A DNA stretch of 64,000 bases, from the NCBI RefSeq assembly GCF_002220365.1, contig NZ_MTHB01000278.1, positions 124,001-188,000 on the forward strand, in the 5' to 3' direction. Positions 50,173 to 59,053 of this stretch are shown here, piece by piece (position 1 is the first letter of the stretch; every line of letters starts with the position of its first letter). Source of the stretch: Caballeronia sordidicola (lineage in GTDB: Bacteria; Pseudomonadota; Gammaproteobacteria; Burkholderiales; Burkholderiaceae). The notes under the pieces are model-generated. The model was given only the letters and a program-made list of their open reading frames with translations. It had not been told where the DNA came from and made no database searches. The position numbers were made by a program, and so were the translations under genes.

Positions 50173-51102
50173 TCACGCGCTCATGTAAGCCAGAAGATTC
50201 GCCCGCGTCACCGCGGCCTCTCCCTTGAGCCATTCGGCAAATTCCTGCAAGACCGGTGAAGCCGCCGGCCGCTCCGGATAGATCAGATAATACGAAGCCC
50301 CGCTCGGCACGCAAAGCGAAAACGGCGTGATGATCCTCTGCGCCCGCAAGTCCTCCTCGATCAGCGATAAATCCCCAATCGTCACGCCCAACCCCTGCAT
50401 TGCAGACGAAATGGCGAGATCAAGCGTGTCGAAGTGCTGCGCTTTCGCAGACGGCAATCCCTTGTACCCATACGCTTCCAGCCACCTGAGCCAGTCCCGC
50501 CGATCACGCGTGGGATGCAACAACGTCTGGTCAGCAAGATCATCCGGGGTCGCTGCGCCGACCTGCCCCGTCTTCCACAAGCCCGGCGCACACACCGGCG
50601 TCAGCACTTCATCGAACAGATGATGCGAACTCACGCCCTTCAGACTCACGCCCTTTGACGTCGGCTGCCCGAACACAATGGCGGCATCGAACTGCTCGGC
50701 ATTGAATTCCACCCCGTGCGACACCGCCGCCGTCACCTCGATCACCAGCTCCGGCCGCTCATTCTGCAAGCGGATCACACGCGGCAAAATCCAGCGCATC
50801 GCGCACGTGGGACATTTAACCCGCAACGTGCCCGACTGCGCCCCGCTACGCTCCAGCGCCTCGGTAATCTGCGCCAGTGCCTGCTGCAAAGGCGCAAGCA
50901 GCATCGCGCCGTTCGGCGTCAGCGCAAGACCCCTAGGCTGGCGCACGAACAGCGCATAACCCAGATGCGCCTCCAGCCCCGAAATCTGCCGGCTGACAGC
51001 GCCTTGCGTGATGTTGAGAACATCGGCGGCACGGGTAAAGTTCAGTCGCTGCGCCACGACCGCGAAGGTTTTAAGCACATCCAAGGACGGCAGTGGTTTC
51101 AT
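50173..51102 (-). CDS. LysR-family transcriptional regulator
   Basis: A 309-residue LysR protein: LDVLKTFAVVAQRLNFTRAADVLNITQGAVSRQISGLEAHLGYALFVRQPRGLALTPNG is the HTH and linker helix, followed by a periplasmic-binding-type sensor of GcvA-like character (RWILPRVIRLQNERPELVIEV, EQFDAAIVFGQP, LTPVCAPGL). The start MKPLPSLDVL at 51102 is chosen over one 11 codons upstream. It is divergent from the aminotransferase gene, with TGACAA-type half-sites between them, so it likely controls that gene and possibly the binding protein that follows. Confidence 0.92.
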   Translation of the reverse strand: MKPLPSLDVLKTFAVVAQRLNFTRAADVLNITQGAVSRQISGLEAHLGYALFVRQPRGLALTPNGAMLLAPLQQALAQITEALERSGAQSGTLRVKCPTCAMRWILPRVIRLQNERPELVIEVTAAVSHGVEFNAEQFDAAIVFGQPTSKGVSLKGVSSHHLFDEVLTPVCAPGLWKTGQVGAATPDDLADQTLLHPTRDRRDWLRWLEAYGYKGLPSAKAQHFDTLDLAISSAMQGLGVTIGDLSLIEEDLRAQRIITPFSLCVPSGASYYLIYPERPAASPVLQEFAEWLKGEAAVTRANLLAYMSA

Positions 51103-51142
51103 TGTCGGATCTCGTAAGCCATGAGCTGGGTTCATGGCTAGT

Positions 51143-51193
51143 ATGACAAACTTTCGATTGTCCGCGCATTATTGCTGCGGTCGAATGACAATC
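51143..51193. promoter_or_regulatory. TGACAA half-sites between LysR and aminotransferase genes
   Basis: GATTGTC (51156-51162) and GACAATC (51187-51193) form an inverted repeat, and ATGACAA recurs at 51143-51149 as a direct copy. Multiple spaced half-sites in the divergent gap fit LysR binding. Confidence 0.45.
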
Positions 51194-51227
51194 GATACTT
51201 GAATTCAGTCTTCCGGAGACAACCGCC

Positions 51228-52382
51228 GTGAAAAGTGCCTGGACCCCCGCGTCGAAGCTGCCGAATGTCGGCACGACCATCTTTACCGTGATCGGCCAAC
51301 TCGCCGAGGAACATCAGGCGCTGAATCTCTCGCAAGGCGCACCGAATTTCGCGTGCGATCCGAAACTCGTGGACAACGCGGCGCGAGCCATGCGCGCCGG
51401 GCATAACCAATACGCGCCCATGTCAGGCGTGCTTGTGCTGCGCGAAGCCCTCGCGCTGAAAACGCAGCAGCTCTACGGGGCCACCTACGACCCGGGCAGC
51501 GAAATCACCGTGGTGGCAAGCGCCAGCGAAGGGTTGTACGCGTCGATCAGCGCGCTCGTCCATCCCGGCGACGAAGTGATCTACTTCGAACCTTCGTTCG
51601 ATAGCTACGGCCCCATCGTGCAATTGCAGGGCGCGACGCCCATCCCGATCAAGCTCTCGCCGGTGGACTTTCATATCGACTGGGATGAGGTGGCAGCGGC
51701 CATCACGCCGCGCACGCGGATGATCATCATCAACTCGCCGCACAATCCGTCCGGCAGCGCATTCACGGTTGAAGACATCAACCGCCTCACGGCGTTGACG
51801 CGCGATTCGAAGATCATCGTGTTGTCGGATGAAGTGTATGAACACGTCGTGTTCGACGGCGCCCTGCATCACAGCATGGCGCGTTATCCGGCGCTGGCCG
51901 AGCGCAGCGTGATCGTGTCGTCGTTCGGCAAGTCGTATCACGTGACGGGGTGGCGCGTCGGTTTCACGCTTGCCCCGGCCGAGCTGACCAACGAAATCCG
52001 CAAAGTTCATCAGTTCATGACCTTCGCCGCCGATACCCCCATGCAAATTGCATTCGCGCAAGCACTCGGCGACGCATCGAGCTATCTCGGGCTCGGCGAG
52101 TTCTATCAGAAGAAACGTGATCTGCTCGCCGAAGCGCTCGCCGGTTCACGCTTCGAACTTTGCCCAAGCGCCGGCAGCTTCTTCATGCTGGCGCGCTTCG
52201 GCGCGTTCTCCGATGAATCGGACAGCGACTTCGTGCTGCGCCTGATTCGCGAAACCCGCGTCGCGACCATTCCCTTGTCGGCGTTCTACACCGACGGCAC
52301 GGACAACCGCATCATCCGCCTCAGCTTCGCCAAGGACGACGACACGCTGCGCGAAGGCGCACGTCGCTTGTGCGCGGTTTGA
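51228..52382 (+). CDS. methionine aminotransferase-like PLP enzyme (YbdL-like)
   Basis: A 384-residue class I aminotransferase. SKLPNVGTTIFTVIGQLAEEHQALNLSQGAPNFACDPKLV is the characteristic YbdL/methionine aminotransferase N-terminus. PLP residues are in INSPHNPSGSAF (Asn), VLSDEVYEHVVFDG (Asp, Tyr), and the Schiff-base Lys in VSSFGKSYHVTGWRVGF; Arg near the C-terminus (NRIIRLSFAK) binds the carboxylate. The GTG start at 51228 has CCGGAG upstream. The likely reaction is methionine or aromatic amino acid transamination. It is followed 61 bases later by a periplasmic binding-protein gene, forming a probable LysR-controlled unit. Confidence 0.88.
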   Translation: MKSAWTPASKLPNVGTTIFTVIGQLAEEHQALNLSQGAPNFACDPKLVDNAARAMRAGHNQYAPMSGVLVLREALALKTQQLYGATYDPGSEITVVASASEGLYASISALVHPGDEVIYFEPSFDSYGPIVQLQGATPIPIKLSPVDFHIDWDEVAAAITPRTRMIIINSPHNPSGSAFTVEDINRLTALTRDSKIIVLSDEVYEHVVFDGALHHSMARYPALAERSVIVSSFGKSYHVTGWRVGFTLAPAELTNEIRKVHQFMTFAADTPMQIAFAQALGDASSYLGLGEFYQKKRDLLAEALAGSRFELCPSAGSFFMLARFGAFSDESDSDFVLRLIRETRVATIPLSAFYTDGTDNRIIRLSFAKDDDTLREGARRLCAV

Positions 52383-52443
52383 TGCTGATTTAATGCTGAC
52401 TTGAATATTCAACTTCTATCAACATCAATAAAGAGACGCTCCA

Positions 52444-53226
52444 ATGAAAAACACCGCTCGCGTTCTGTCGGCCGCCCTGTTGCTGGCCTCGTCGTTGTGC
52501 AGCGCCGCCGAGTCCGATACCTTGCGCTATGGGGTGGAAGCGCAATATCCGCCGTTCGAATCGAAGGCGGCAACCGGTGAATTGCAGGGGCTGGATATCG
52601 ATGTAGGCAACGCGGTGTGCGCCACGGCGAAGATGAAATGCGTGTGGGTTGAGACCTCGTTCGACGGTTTGATCCCGGCCCTGCAAGGCCGTAAATTCGA
52701 CGCGATCAATTCCGCGATGAACGCGACCGATCAGCGCCGCCAGGCCATCGACTTCACGACGGTCGTGTATCGGATGCCCACGCAACTGATCGCGAAGACG
52801 GGCAGCGGGCTTGAGCCGACAACGGCATCGCTGAAGGGCAAGAACATCGGCGTGTTGCAGGGTTCGATCCAGGAAAATTTCGCCAAGGCACATTGGGCCA
52901 ACGCGGGCGTGAACGTGGTGCCTTACCAGGATCAGAACCAGGCTTATACGGATCTGAAGGCCGGCCGTCTCGACGGCACGCTGGTACTTTCGGCTGCCGG
53001 ACAAACGGGCTTTCTATCGAAACCGGACGGCGCGGGATACAGCTTTGCCGGCGGCCCGGTCAGCGACGACAAAATCCTGGGCAGCGGCATTGCATTTGGC
53101 ATTCGCAAGAGCGACGATGCGTTGAAGCAGCGTCTGAACACAGCCATCGCGAAGCTCAAGGCGGATGGAACAATTGCCAAGTTCGCGAAGAAGTATCTCG
53201 GCGACATCGACGTGTCAGCTAAATAA
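52444..53226 (+). CDS. amino-acid ABC transporter substrate-binding protein (SBP family 3)
   Basis: A 260-residue periplasmic protein of the Lys/Arg/Orn-binding type. Signal peptide of about 22 residues (VLSAALLLASSLCSAAES), then LRYGVEAQYPPFESKAATGELQGLDIDVGNAVC, FDGLIPALQGRKFDAINSAMNATDQRRQAIDFTTVVY and IGVLQGSIQENFAKA, the standard family 3 layout with ligand-binding aromatic and acidic residues. GAGACG precedes the ATG. No permease or ATPase follows; it lies directly after the aminotransferase, so it may deliver that enzyme's substrate through a transporter encoded elsewhere. Confidence 0.93.
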   Translation: MKNTARVLSAALLLASSLCSAAESDTLRYGVEAQYPPFESKAATGELQGLDIDVGNAVCATAKMKCVWVETSFDGLIPALQGRKFDAINSAMNATDQRRQAIDFTTVVYRMPTQLIAKTGSGLEPTTASLKGKNIGVLQGSIQENFAKAHWANAGVNVVPYQDQNQAYTDLKAGRLDGTLVLSAAGQTGFLSKPDGAGYSFAGGPVSDDKILGSGIAFGIRKSDDALKQRLNTAIAKLKADGTIAKFAKKYLGDIDVSAK

Positions 53227-53401
53227 AGGTGGCCTGAAACAGGGATATCCGGTTCATCAAAGAGCCGCTTAAAGCTTGATAGCTGGATGAAAGCTGCAGC
53301 GAGACCAGCGAGGTTTATTGAACGCTGGCACACTGCGGCCTTCGTCGTTGGCACAATCGGCTGCTGTGTTGCATCGAGCGGCCGCTTTATCCGGATATCC
53401 C

Positions 53402-54973
53402 ATGAGCACTGCGCCTGCCGCACCGCCTGCGCCCTCCCCGCCGCCGCCGTTGAAAGGCGGCCAACTGGTTCTCGCGACCATTGCCGTGGCGCTCGCCACG
53501 TTCATGAACGTGCTCGACTCTTCGATCGCGAACGTCGCCATCCCGACCATTTCCGGCAATCTCGGTGTTTCCGTCGATGAAGGCACGTGGGTCGTGACGG
53601 TATTCGCGGCGGCCAATGCCGTGTCGATTCCGCTGACCGGCTGGCTGACTCAGCGTGTTGGGCAGATCAAGCTGTTTGTTGGCGCAATCTTGTTATTCGT
53701 GATCTCTTCGTGGCTTTGCGGGCTTGCACCCACGCTGCCGATCCTGCTTGCCGCACGCGTTTTGCAAGGCGCCGTTGCGGGGCCGTTGATTCCGCTGTCG
53801 CAGGCGATATTGCTGGGTTCGTATCCTAAGGAGAAAGCGTCGATGGCGCTTTCTCTATGGGCAATGACCGCCGTTGTCGGGCCAATTGCCGGGCCGGCTT
53901 TAGGCGGCTGGATTACCGACAGCTATAGTTGGTCGTGGATCTTCTATATCAACATTCCCGTCGGCTTATTCGCCGCCAGCGTCACCTGGTTCATCTACCG
54001 CAAACGTGAATCGGCGACGCGTAAAGCGCCTATCGATACAGTCGGGCTCATTTTGCTGATTGCCTGGGTTGCGTCGCTGCAGGTGATGCTTGACAAGGGA
54101 CGCGACCTTGACTGGTTTTCGTCGCCGGTGATCGTTTGGCTGGGCGTCATCGCGGTGATTGCCTTTGCGCTTTTTGTGGTATGGGAGTTAACCGATGCCA
54201 ATCCCGTCGTTGATCTACGGCTATTTGCCGGGAGGAATTTCTTCGGCGGAACGGTGGCCATTTCCGTGGCTTACGGCGTGTTCTTCGGCAACCTTGTTCT
54301 GTTGCCGCAATGGCTGCAGGAGTATCTGAATTACCGCTCCGTCGATGCCGGTCTGGTGACCGCGCCATTGGGGATCTTTGCGGTGATTCTCGCGCCGGTC
54401 ATGGGGCGATTTTTACCCCGGACCGACGCGCGTGTTGTCGCGACCATGGCGTTTATCGGCTTCGCCATCGTGTTTTATATGCGCTCGAAGTATGTGATTG
54501 AGGTCGATACCTGGCATTTGGTGTTGCCCACGCTTTTGCAGGGCATTCCGATGGCGCTGTTTTTCGTGCCATTGACGTCGATTATCCTGTCGGGGCTGCC
54601 GCCGTCAAAAATTCCCGCCGCCGCGGGCTTATCGAACTTTGCTCGGGTGTTTTGCGGGGCGGTGGGGACATCGCTTGCGGGTAATGAGTGGACGAACCGG
54701 ATTGCCTTGCATCACGAGCGGCTGACCGAGCAGGCTAATATCAATAATCCGGTGTTCTTGCAGTCACTGCAGATGTCGCAGGGGACACTCAATATCAGCG
54801 AAGCTCAAGCCAGGGGTATGTTCGATTTCACTGTGAACACACAAGCCGCCATGATGGGGCTGAACGATGTGTTTTTTGCTTCCGCCATTATTTTCATTCT
54901 GATTATTCCGCTTATCTGGATAACGAAGCGCGCGAAAGGCGGTGGGGGCGGAGCGGCCGCGGGCGCGCATTGA
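53402..54973 (+). CDS. MFS multidrug transporter, DHA2/EmrB family
   Basis: A 523-residue, 14-helix proton-drug antiporter. VALATFMNVLDSSIANVAIPTISGNLG carries the DHA2 motif in helix 1, VFAAANAVSIPLTGWLTQRVGQIK motif A, and AVVGPIAGPALGGWITDSYSWSWIFYINIPVG the EmrB-type motif C. In Gram-negative bacteria EmrB works with a periplasmic adaptor EmrA and outer-membrane TolC; neither is adjacent, so partners must lie elsewhere. The N-terminal Ala/Pro stretch is disordered. The ATG at 53402 is the first after the clean family start; its ribosome-binding site is weak. Confidence 0.92.
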   Translation: MSTAPAAPPAPSPPPPLKGGQLVLATIAVALATFMNVLDSSIANVAIPTISGNLGVSVDEGTWVVTVFAAANAVSIPLTGWLTQRVGQIKLFVGAILLFVISSWLCGLAPTLPILLAARVLQGAVAGPLIPLSQAILLGSYPKEKASMALSLWAMTAVVGPIAGPALGGWITDSYSWSWIFYINIPVGLFAASVTWFIYRKRESATRKAPIDTVGLILLIAWVASLQVMLDKGRDLDWFSSPVIVWLGVIAVIAFALFVVWELTDANPVVDLRLFAGRNFFGGTVAISVAYGVFFGNLVLLPQWLQEYLNYRSVDAGLVTAPLGIFAVILAPVMGRFLPRTDARVVATMAFIGFAIVFYMRSKYVIEVDTWHLVLPTLLQGIPMALFFVPLTSIILSGLPPSKIPAAAGLSNFARVFCGAVGTSLAGNEWTNRIALHHERLTEQANINNPVFLQSLQMSQGTLNISEAQARGMFDFTVNTQAAMMGLNDVFFASAIIFILIIPLIWITKRAKGGGGGAAAGAH

Positions 54974-55130
54974 GTCTTGTTTGCACGGGTTTTCTGGCAT
55001 TAAGGGGTTGGGGGGCCTTTGGCGGTCCCCCCGCGCGATCCGCGTTCGAAAAAATAAGCAAAGATCGGTTCAACGCTCTTTGCGACGTGTCAACCGCAGC
55101 TTGAGCCATGTCACCATGCTTCATTTTTTT

Positions 55131-55496
55131 CTAGTCGCAAATCGCGATAATCTGGTTCAACTGCTCGCACGCTGCGGCAAACACCTCATCGGGTGCACAC
55201 TTCCACGGATGAGCCTTCGCTCCCCGTGCTCGCCAATCAAAAGACTTGGGCTGGTGTCCAAGCACGTAGCTCGTGACGTTTCTCGGCCCCTGGAACTTGA
55301 TTGCAAACGGATTCGTGTCGTTGAACGCGGCTGTCGTCATCGGAAGACCAATAACGATCCCGGTTCGCTCGTTGAATGGCTTCGGTGACAAAACCAGCAT
55401 AGGCTGCATATCCTTCATGTCGCGACCGACCTGAGGGTTGCAGTCAATCCAGATAATGTCGCGTCGATCCGGCGCCCACAAAGCAGCTGCCATCAA
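55131..55496 (-). CDS. MazF/PemK-type mRNA-interferase toxin
   Basis: A 121-residue toxin of the MazF/PemK/ChpB family. WAPDRRDIIWIDCNPQVGRDMKDMQPMLVLSPKPFN is the family start with the active-site Arg region, IVIGLPMTTAAF and FAIKFQGPRNVTSYVLGHQPKSFDWRARGA follow, and PDEVFAAACEQLNQII ends the last helix. It overlaps the antitoxin gene by four bases (ATGA), the order antitoxin then toxin being normal. It cuts single-stranded mRNA at short sequences when free. Lacks upstream promoter of its own. Confidence 0.88.
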   Translation of the reverse strand: MMAAALWAPDRRDIIWIDCNPQVGRDMKDMQPMLVLSPKPFNERTGIVIGLPMTTAAFNDTNPFAIKFQGPRNVTSYVLGHQPKSFDWRARGAKAHPWKCAPDEVFAAACEQLNQIIAICD

Positions 55497-55747
55497 AACT
55501 CCTCCACACCAATGCGGCCCGTGGCCATCGCCTCACCGCCGTGAGTTGCAGGATCGAACTTCGCCAGTTTCTCCGCGAGCGTGAGCTTGCGAGGACCCAC
55601 CGGCTTCACCGTCACGCCGATCTCGTCAGTCGTCACCTCAACCTCCTGTCCGACCTCGAAATGCGCAGAGCGTGCGATTGCGGCGGGGATACGAACAGCC
55701 AGGCTATTTCCCCACTGTTGGATCGTGAGCGTCGCTGTTTTGGCCAT
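55493..55747 (-). CDS. MazE/SpoVT-AbrB-fold antitoxin
   Basis: An 84-residue antitoxin. ATLTIQQWGNSLAVRIPAAIARSAHFEVGQEVEVTTDEIGVTVKPV is the swapped-hairpin AbrB/MazE DNA-binding fold (IQxWGNSxAVRIP is diagnostic). The acidic/basic C-terminus (LTLAEKLAKFDPATHGGEAMATGRIGVEEF) binds the toxin. AGGAGG before the ATG at 55747 sets the start. As usual it would bind the promoter of its own operon, repressing it with the toxin. It sits between two MFS genes. Confidence 0.9.
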   Translation of the reverse strand: MAKTATLTIQQWGNSLAVRIPAAIARSAHFEVGQEVEVTTDEIGVTVKPVGPRKLTLAEKLAKFDPATHGGEAMATGRIGVEEF

Positions 55748-55866
55748 GATGCCAACCTCCTGTGAACGTTGAGACAAGTCAATACGTTTTACAGGTAGGT
55801 TTCAACGCGTCTATACGGCAGTTGCAGACATCCTGCTAACGGTGTCCGAAGGGGCAAAACCAACCG

Positions 55867-57471
55867 CTACCCCTTGTGAAAGGTAATGTGCGAAACCCTC
55901 CGCACCATCAGCACCGCCGATAACGCCGCCACTGCGGTCAGCGCCACGCCAATATGAATCGATTGCACGAGCACCTCGCGTGCGCTTTCGATCAGCGCCG
56001 GCCCATCCAGCCCGGCCGGTACCAGATCAGCCAGCAACTTCCCCCGCAACGCGGAATCGATCAGGATCCGCGGATCGGCAAATCTTGGCAGCCACGCCGT
56101 ACTCGCCGGCTCGCCGAGCACTCGCAGCGTACGCGTAATCACGTCCCGATAATGATGCTGCACGATGGTCGCGACCACGCTCGTCCCGAGCATCCCGCCG
56201 ACCATTCGCGTCGATTGCAGCAACGCCGTGGTAATGCCGAAGCGCTCACGCCCGGCAATCTCCTGCCCGAACACGTTCAGGTTATTCAGCACGAACCCCA
56301 GGCCAATACCAATCCCCGCCATGGGAATCTCGATCCAGATATGCTGCGTGGAGGCATCGGCAAACGCCAGCGCAATACACGCAAACAGCAGCAACGTAAA
56401 TCCAATCGACAAGATGAAGGTGGGCTTGCGTAAATGAATCACAATGCGCGTGTTAATAAAACTGCCGATGGCAATAAACATCGCAATTGGCGTAGCCAGT
56501 AATCCAGCCTCTTGCGGCGATAAACCAAAACCTCCCTGCAGCAAAAGCGGCGCAAAAAAGATCAGCGAAAACATCACGAAACCCGACAGCATCGACAACG
56601 TGAACAACGTAACCAGCTGCGGGTCCTTGAAGAGGTCGAGCGGAATGATCGGATGCGTCGCGCGACGCTCGCATATCAGCAACGCCACCGCGCCGCCCGC
56701 CACGCACGCAGCCAACACCACGTTCCCGGTGGTCAAGCCGCTCTTCGGCACGGCTTCAATGAATGCCTGCAAGCCGCCCAGCACGAGGGCAACCAGCACC
56801 GCGCCGAGCCAGTCGATCTTCACCGCACCCTCGCGCGGCCGATGGAAATTCGGCAAATGCGCCCAGATGAAATAAAACGCGGCAATCCCCACAGGCAGGT
56901 TGATCAGGAAAGTCGACCGCCATCCCCAATGCTCACTCATCCAGCCGCCCAACGACGGGCCCGCCGCCGTGCCGATCCCATAGGACGCCGCCATCACCAC
57001 CTGCCAGCGCACCCGCAAGCGCGGATCGGGAAAGAGATCGGGAATCGACGCGAACGCCGTGCCGACCATCATCCCCCCACCCACGCCCTGCAAACCGCGC
57101 GCGATCACCAGGAACAGCATGTCGTTGGCCACGCCGCACAGCACCGAGGCTGCCGTGAACGTGATCACCGCGGCAATCACGAACCGCTTTCGCCCGAAAT
57201 AATCGCCAAGCCGGCCGAATACCGGCACCGTTACCACCGACGCCAGCAAATACGCGCTCGCGATCCAGGCGTAATACTCGAAACCATGCAATTCCGCGAC
57301 AATCGACGGCAGCGCGGTGCTGACTACGGTCTGGTCAAGCGCAACCAGCATGTTGACGAGACCGATGCCGAGCATCGCGAGCAGAGCGTTGCGAAAAGGC
57401 AGGGGAGAGGCGGATTCGGGAAGCGGCGGGGAGGCGGACTGAGGAGCGGATTGAGGAGCGGATTGAGACAC
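55867..57471 (-). CDS. MFS multidrug transporter, DHA2 family
   Basis: A 534-residue, 14-helix exporter. NMLVALDQTVVSTALPSIVAEL carries the DHA2 motif, SVVTVPVFGRLGDYFGRKRFV motif A, and ASYGIGTAAGPSLGGWMSEHWGWRSTFLINLPVG the EmrB-type motif C. The C-terminal region before helix 14 has a soluble loop (LADLVPAGLDGPALIESAREV). The N-terminal Ser/Gln/Ala segment is coded by a 12-base tandem repeat (57429-57464). The start at the GTG 57471 is uncertain because of that repeat; a start nearer to PFRNALLAMLGIG is possible. Divergent from uspA, with a TGACGTCA palindrome in the gap. Confidence 0.85.
   Translation of the reverse strand: MSQSAPQSAPQSASPPLPESASPLPFRNALLAMLGIGLVNMLVALDQTVVSTALPSIVAELHGFEYYAWIASAYLLASVVTVPVFGRLGDYFGRKRFVIAAVITFTAASVLCGVANDMLFLVIARGLQGVGGGMMVGTAFASIPDLFPDPRLRVRWQVVMAASYGIGTAAGPSLGGWMSEHWGWRSTFLINLPVGIAAFYFIWAHLPNFHRPREGAVKIDWLGAVLVALVLGGLQAFIEAVPKSGLTTGNVVLAACVAGGAVALLICERRATHPIIPLDLFKDPQLVTLFTLSMLSGFVMFSLIFFAPLLLQGGFGLSPQEAGLLATPIAMFIAIGSFINTRIVIHLRKPTFILSIGFTLLLFACIALAFADASTQHIWIEIPMAGIGIGLGFVLNNLNVFGQEIAGRERFGITTALLQSTRMVGGMLGTSVVATIVQHHYRDVITRTLRVLGEPASTAWLPRFADPRILIDSALRGKLLADLVPAGLDGPALIESAREVLVQSIHIGVALTAVAALSAVLMVRRVSHITFHKG
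57429..57464. repeat. 12-base tandem repeat at the 5' end of the MFS gene
   Basis: GAGGAGCGGATT is repeated at 57441 and 57453, with a variant copy at 57429. In frame it encodes the SAPQ/SASP-type repeats at the extreme N-terminus. Confidence 0.8.
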
Positions 57472-57534
57472 GGGCTGGGGACTAGGAGAGTAAAAATAGA
57501 GGGAATCAATACAAACATCACGCCCCCGGATTGT

Positions 57535-57544
57535 ATGACGTCAT
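57535..57544. promoter_or_regulatory. ATGACGTCAT palindrome in the MFS/uspA gap
   Basis: A perfect 10-base palindrome about 65 bases before the MFS start, in an A+T-rich promoter area. It may be an operator for either divergent gene; the regulator is unknown. Confidence 0.35.
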
Positions 57545-57700
57545 TATTTCGTCCGGTTGGTCAGGATCGACGGGTTGTCGACATAGGGGAACATTAATCA
57601 GATTATTACTGTCGTATATTTGTAAGCCAGGCGACCAGGCGCGACTGTTTTCATCGATCAAAAAATGTAAGTTTGTACTTCACCGCTGAAGGAGAACCGT

Positions 57701-58177
57701 ATGTTCAAACGAATCGTCGTGGCTATTGATGGCAGCCGCACCTCGCGCCGCGCATTCGAATCCGGGCTCGAACTCGCCGCCACGCACGGCGCGGTACTGC
57801 AGCCCTATTACGTCGTCGAAAACGCACCGGTCTATTACGACGTGCCGGGCTACGATCCGTCGGTCCTGCGCGACGAGCTCGCCGACGAGGGCGCCAAACT
57901 CGCCGCCGAAGTGAATGCCGAGATGAAACAGCGCGGCGTACAAGGCGCCGTGGTGATTGCCGAAGGTTCGTCGGTGGATGATGTCGCAGAGATGGTGCTC
58001 GCCGCCGCTGCCGCGTTCAACGCGGACCTGCTCGTGATGGGCACGCACGGACGCAAGGGCTTCCAGCGGCTGTTACTCGGCAGTGTCGCGGAAAGGTGCC
58101 TGCGCCAGGCTACGCTGCCGGTACTGCTGATTCCCGCAGCCTCCGGGACCGGCTCAGTGCCCGAATCAAACGGATAA
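57701..58177 (+). CDS. universal stress protein (UspA family)
   Basis: A 158-residue single-domain USP. MFKRIVVAIDGSRTSRRAFESGLELAATHGA is the ATP-binding start, and LLVMGTHGRKGFQRLLLGSVAERCLRQATLPVLLIP contains the G-2x-G-9x-G(S) nucleotide motif of ATP-binding members. GAAGGAG precedes the ATG at 57701. Such proteins accompany oxygen or nutrient stress, and this one lies just upstream of an FNR gene on the same strand, so it may belong to the oxygen-response group. A weak half-site like FNR is seen in its promoter but is not convincing. Confidence 0.92.
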   Translation: MFKRIVVAIDGSRTSRRAFESGLELAATHGAVLQPYYVVENAPVYYDVPGYDPSVLRDELADEGAKLAAEVNAEMKQRGVQGAVVIAEGSSVDDVAEMVLAAAAAFNADLLVMGTHGRKGFQRLLLGSVAERCLRQATLPVLLIPAASGTGSVPESNG

Positions 58178-58275
58178 AGCACCGAGATGGGCGTGCGGGG
58201 TGGGCAAGCGGGCGGCAGCGTTCTTACGCGACGTTTTGCCACCCGGAGGCGGGTCGCATCGATGGGACAATTTCC

Positions 58276-58289
58276 TTGTTCCAGATCAA
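58276..58289. promoter_or_regulatory. FNR/ANR-type box upstream of the fnr-like gene
   Basis: TTGTTCCAGATCAA: nine of ten defined positions match TTGATnnnnATCAA. It ends 23 bases before the start of the FNR gene, consistent with autorepression. Confidence 0.6.
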
Positions 58290-58312
58290 AACGAACTAAA
58301 AGCGAGCGAGCC

Positions 58313-59053
58313 ATGCACACCGTCTGCGAAACCCCAGTTCCTCTGTCCAGCGCCCCGTCGCGCCACGCCGCTGATTGCTCGTCCTGCGCCTTGAAGCATT
58401 ACTGCCTGCCGCAAGGCCTATCGTCTGACGACGTCAACAGCCTTCAGAAGGTCATCGTCAACGCCCGCACGATCAAGCGGGGCGAAACCCTGTTTCGCGT
58501 CGGCGACACCTTCGACACGCTCTACGCCATCCGCTCCGGCTCGATCAAAACGGTTGTGTCGACACCGAACGGCAATGGCCGCGAACAGGTCATGGGTCTT
58601 CATCTCGGTGGCGATGCGCTTGGTCTCGAAGGATTCGCTCATGGCCGGCACGCATGCCACGCCATCGCGCTTGAAGACAGCTCGGTCTGCCTGATCCCTT
58701 ATGTGCACTTTGAGCGCGCCTGCCGCGAAACGAGCGCCCTGCAGCGCCGGCTGCTGCAGTTGCTGAGTGGCGAAGTTGTCCGGAAGGCGGCGCAGACCCT
58801 GATCCTCGGCACGCTGCGCGCCGACGAGCGGGTCGCTGCCCTGCTGCTGGATTTCTCCGCCCGGCTGACGCGCCGCGGTTATGCGGGCAACGAGTTCAAC
58901 CTGCGCCTCACGCGCGACGACATGGGCAGTTTTCTCGGCATCACGTTGGAAACGGTCAGCCGGACACTGTCGCGTTTTCAGGAAAAGGGCCTGATTGACG
59001 CAAACGGCAAGCTCATCCACATCCTCGATTTCGACGGCCTGCGCGCGATCTAG
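58313..59053 (+). CDS. fnr: FNR-type oxygen-sensing Crp-family regulator
   Basis: A 246-residue regulator whose four [4Fe-4S] cysteines are all in place: Cys22, Cys25, Cys31 (DCSSCALKHYC) and Cys126 in DSSVCLIPY, matching E. coli FNR spacing. A cyclic-nucleotide-type barrel follows, then a long dimer helix and the HTH with TRDDMGSFLGITLETVSRTLSRFQEKGLI, whose ExxSR recognition helix predicts TTGATnnnnATCAA sites. With oxygen the cluster is lost and DNA binding stops. An FNR-like box lies in its own leader. The ATG at 58313 gives the standard N-terminus. It follows uspA by 135 bases. Confidence 0.93.
   Translation: MHTVCETPVPLSSAPSRHAADCSSCALKHYCLPQGLSSDDVNSLQKVIVNARTIKRGETLFRVGDTFDTLYAIRSGSIKTVVSTPNGNGREQVMGLHLGGDALGLEGFAHGRHACHAIALEDSSVCLIPYVHFERACRETSALQRRLLQLLSGEVVRKAAQTLILGTLRADERVAALLLDFSARLTRRGYAGNEFNLRLTRDDMGSFLGITLETVSRTLSRFQEKGLIDANGKLIHILDFDGLRAI

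Noticed and set aside
55131-57471. MazEF pair together with two flanking efflux genes as a mobile resistance island.
   Set aside because: No integrase, transposase, direct repeats or tRNA boundary was seen; two separate genes and a common toxin-antitoxin pair explain it.
57648-57661. A second FNR box before uspA (right half ATCAA).
   Set aside because: Only about seven of ten positions match; the left half is TTTTC instead of TTGAT, which is not convincing.
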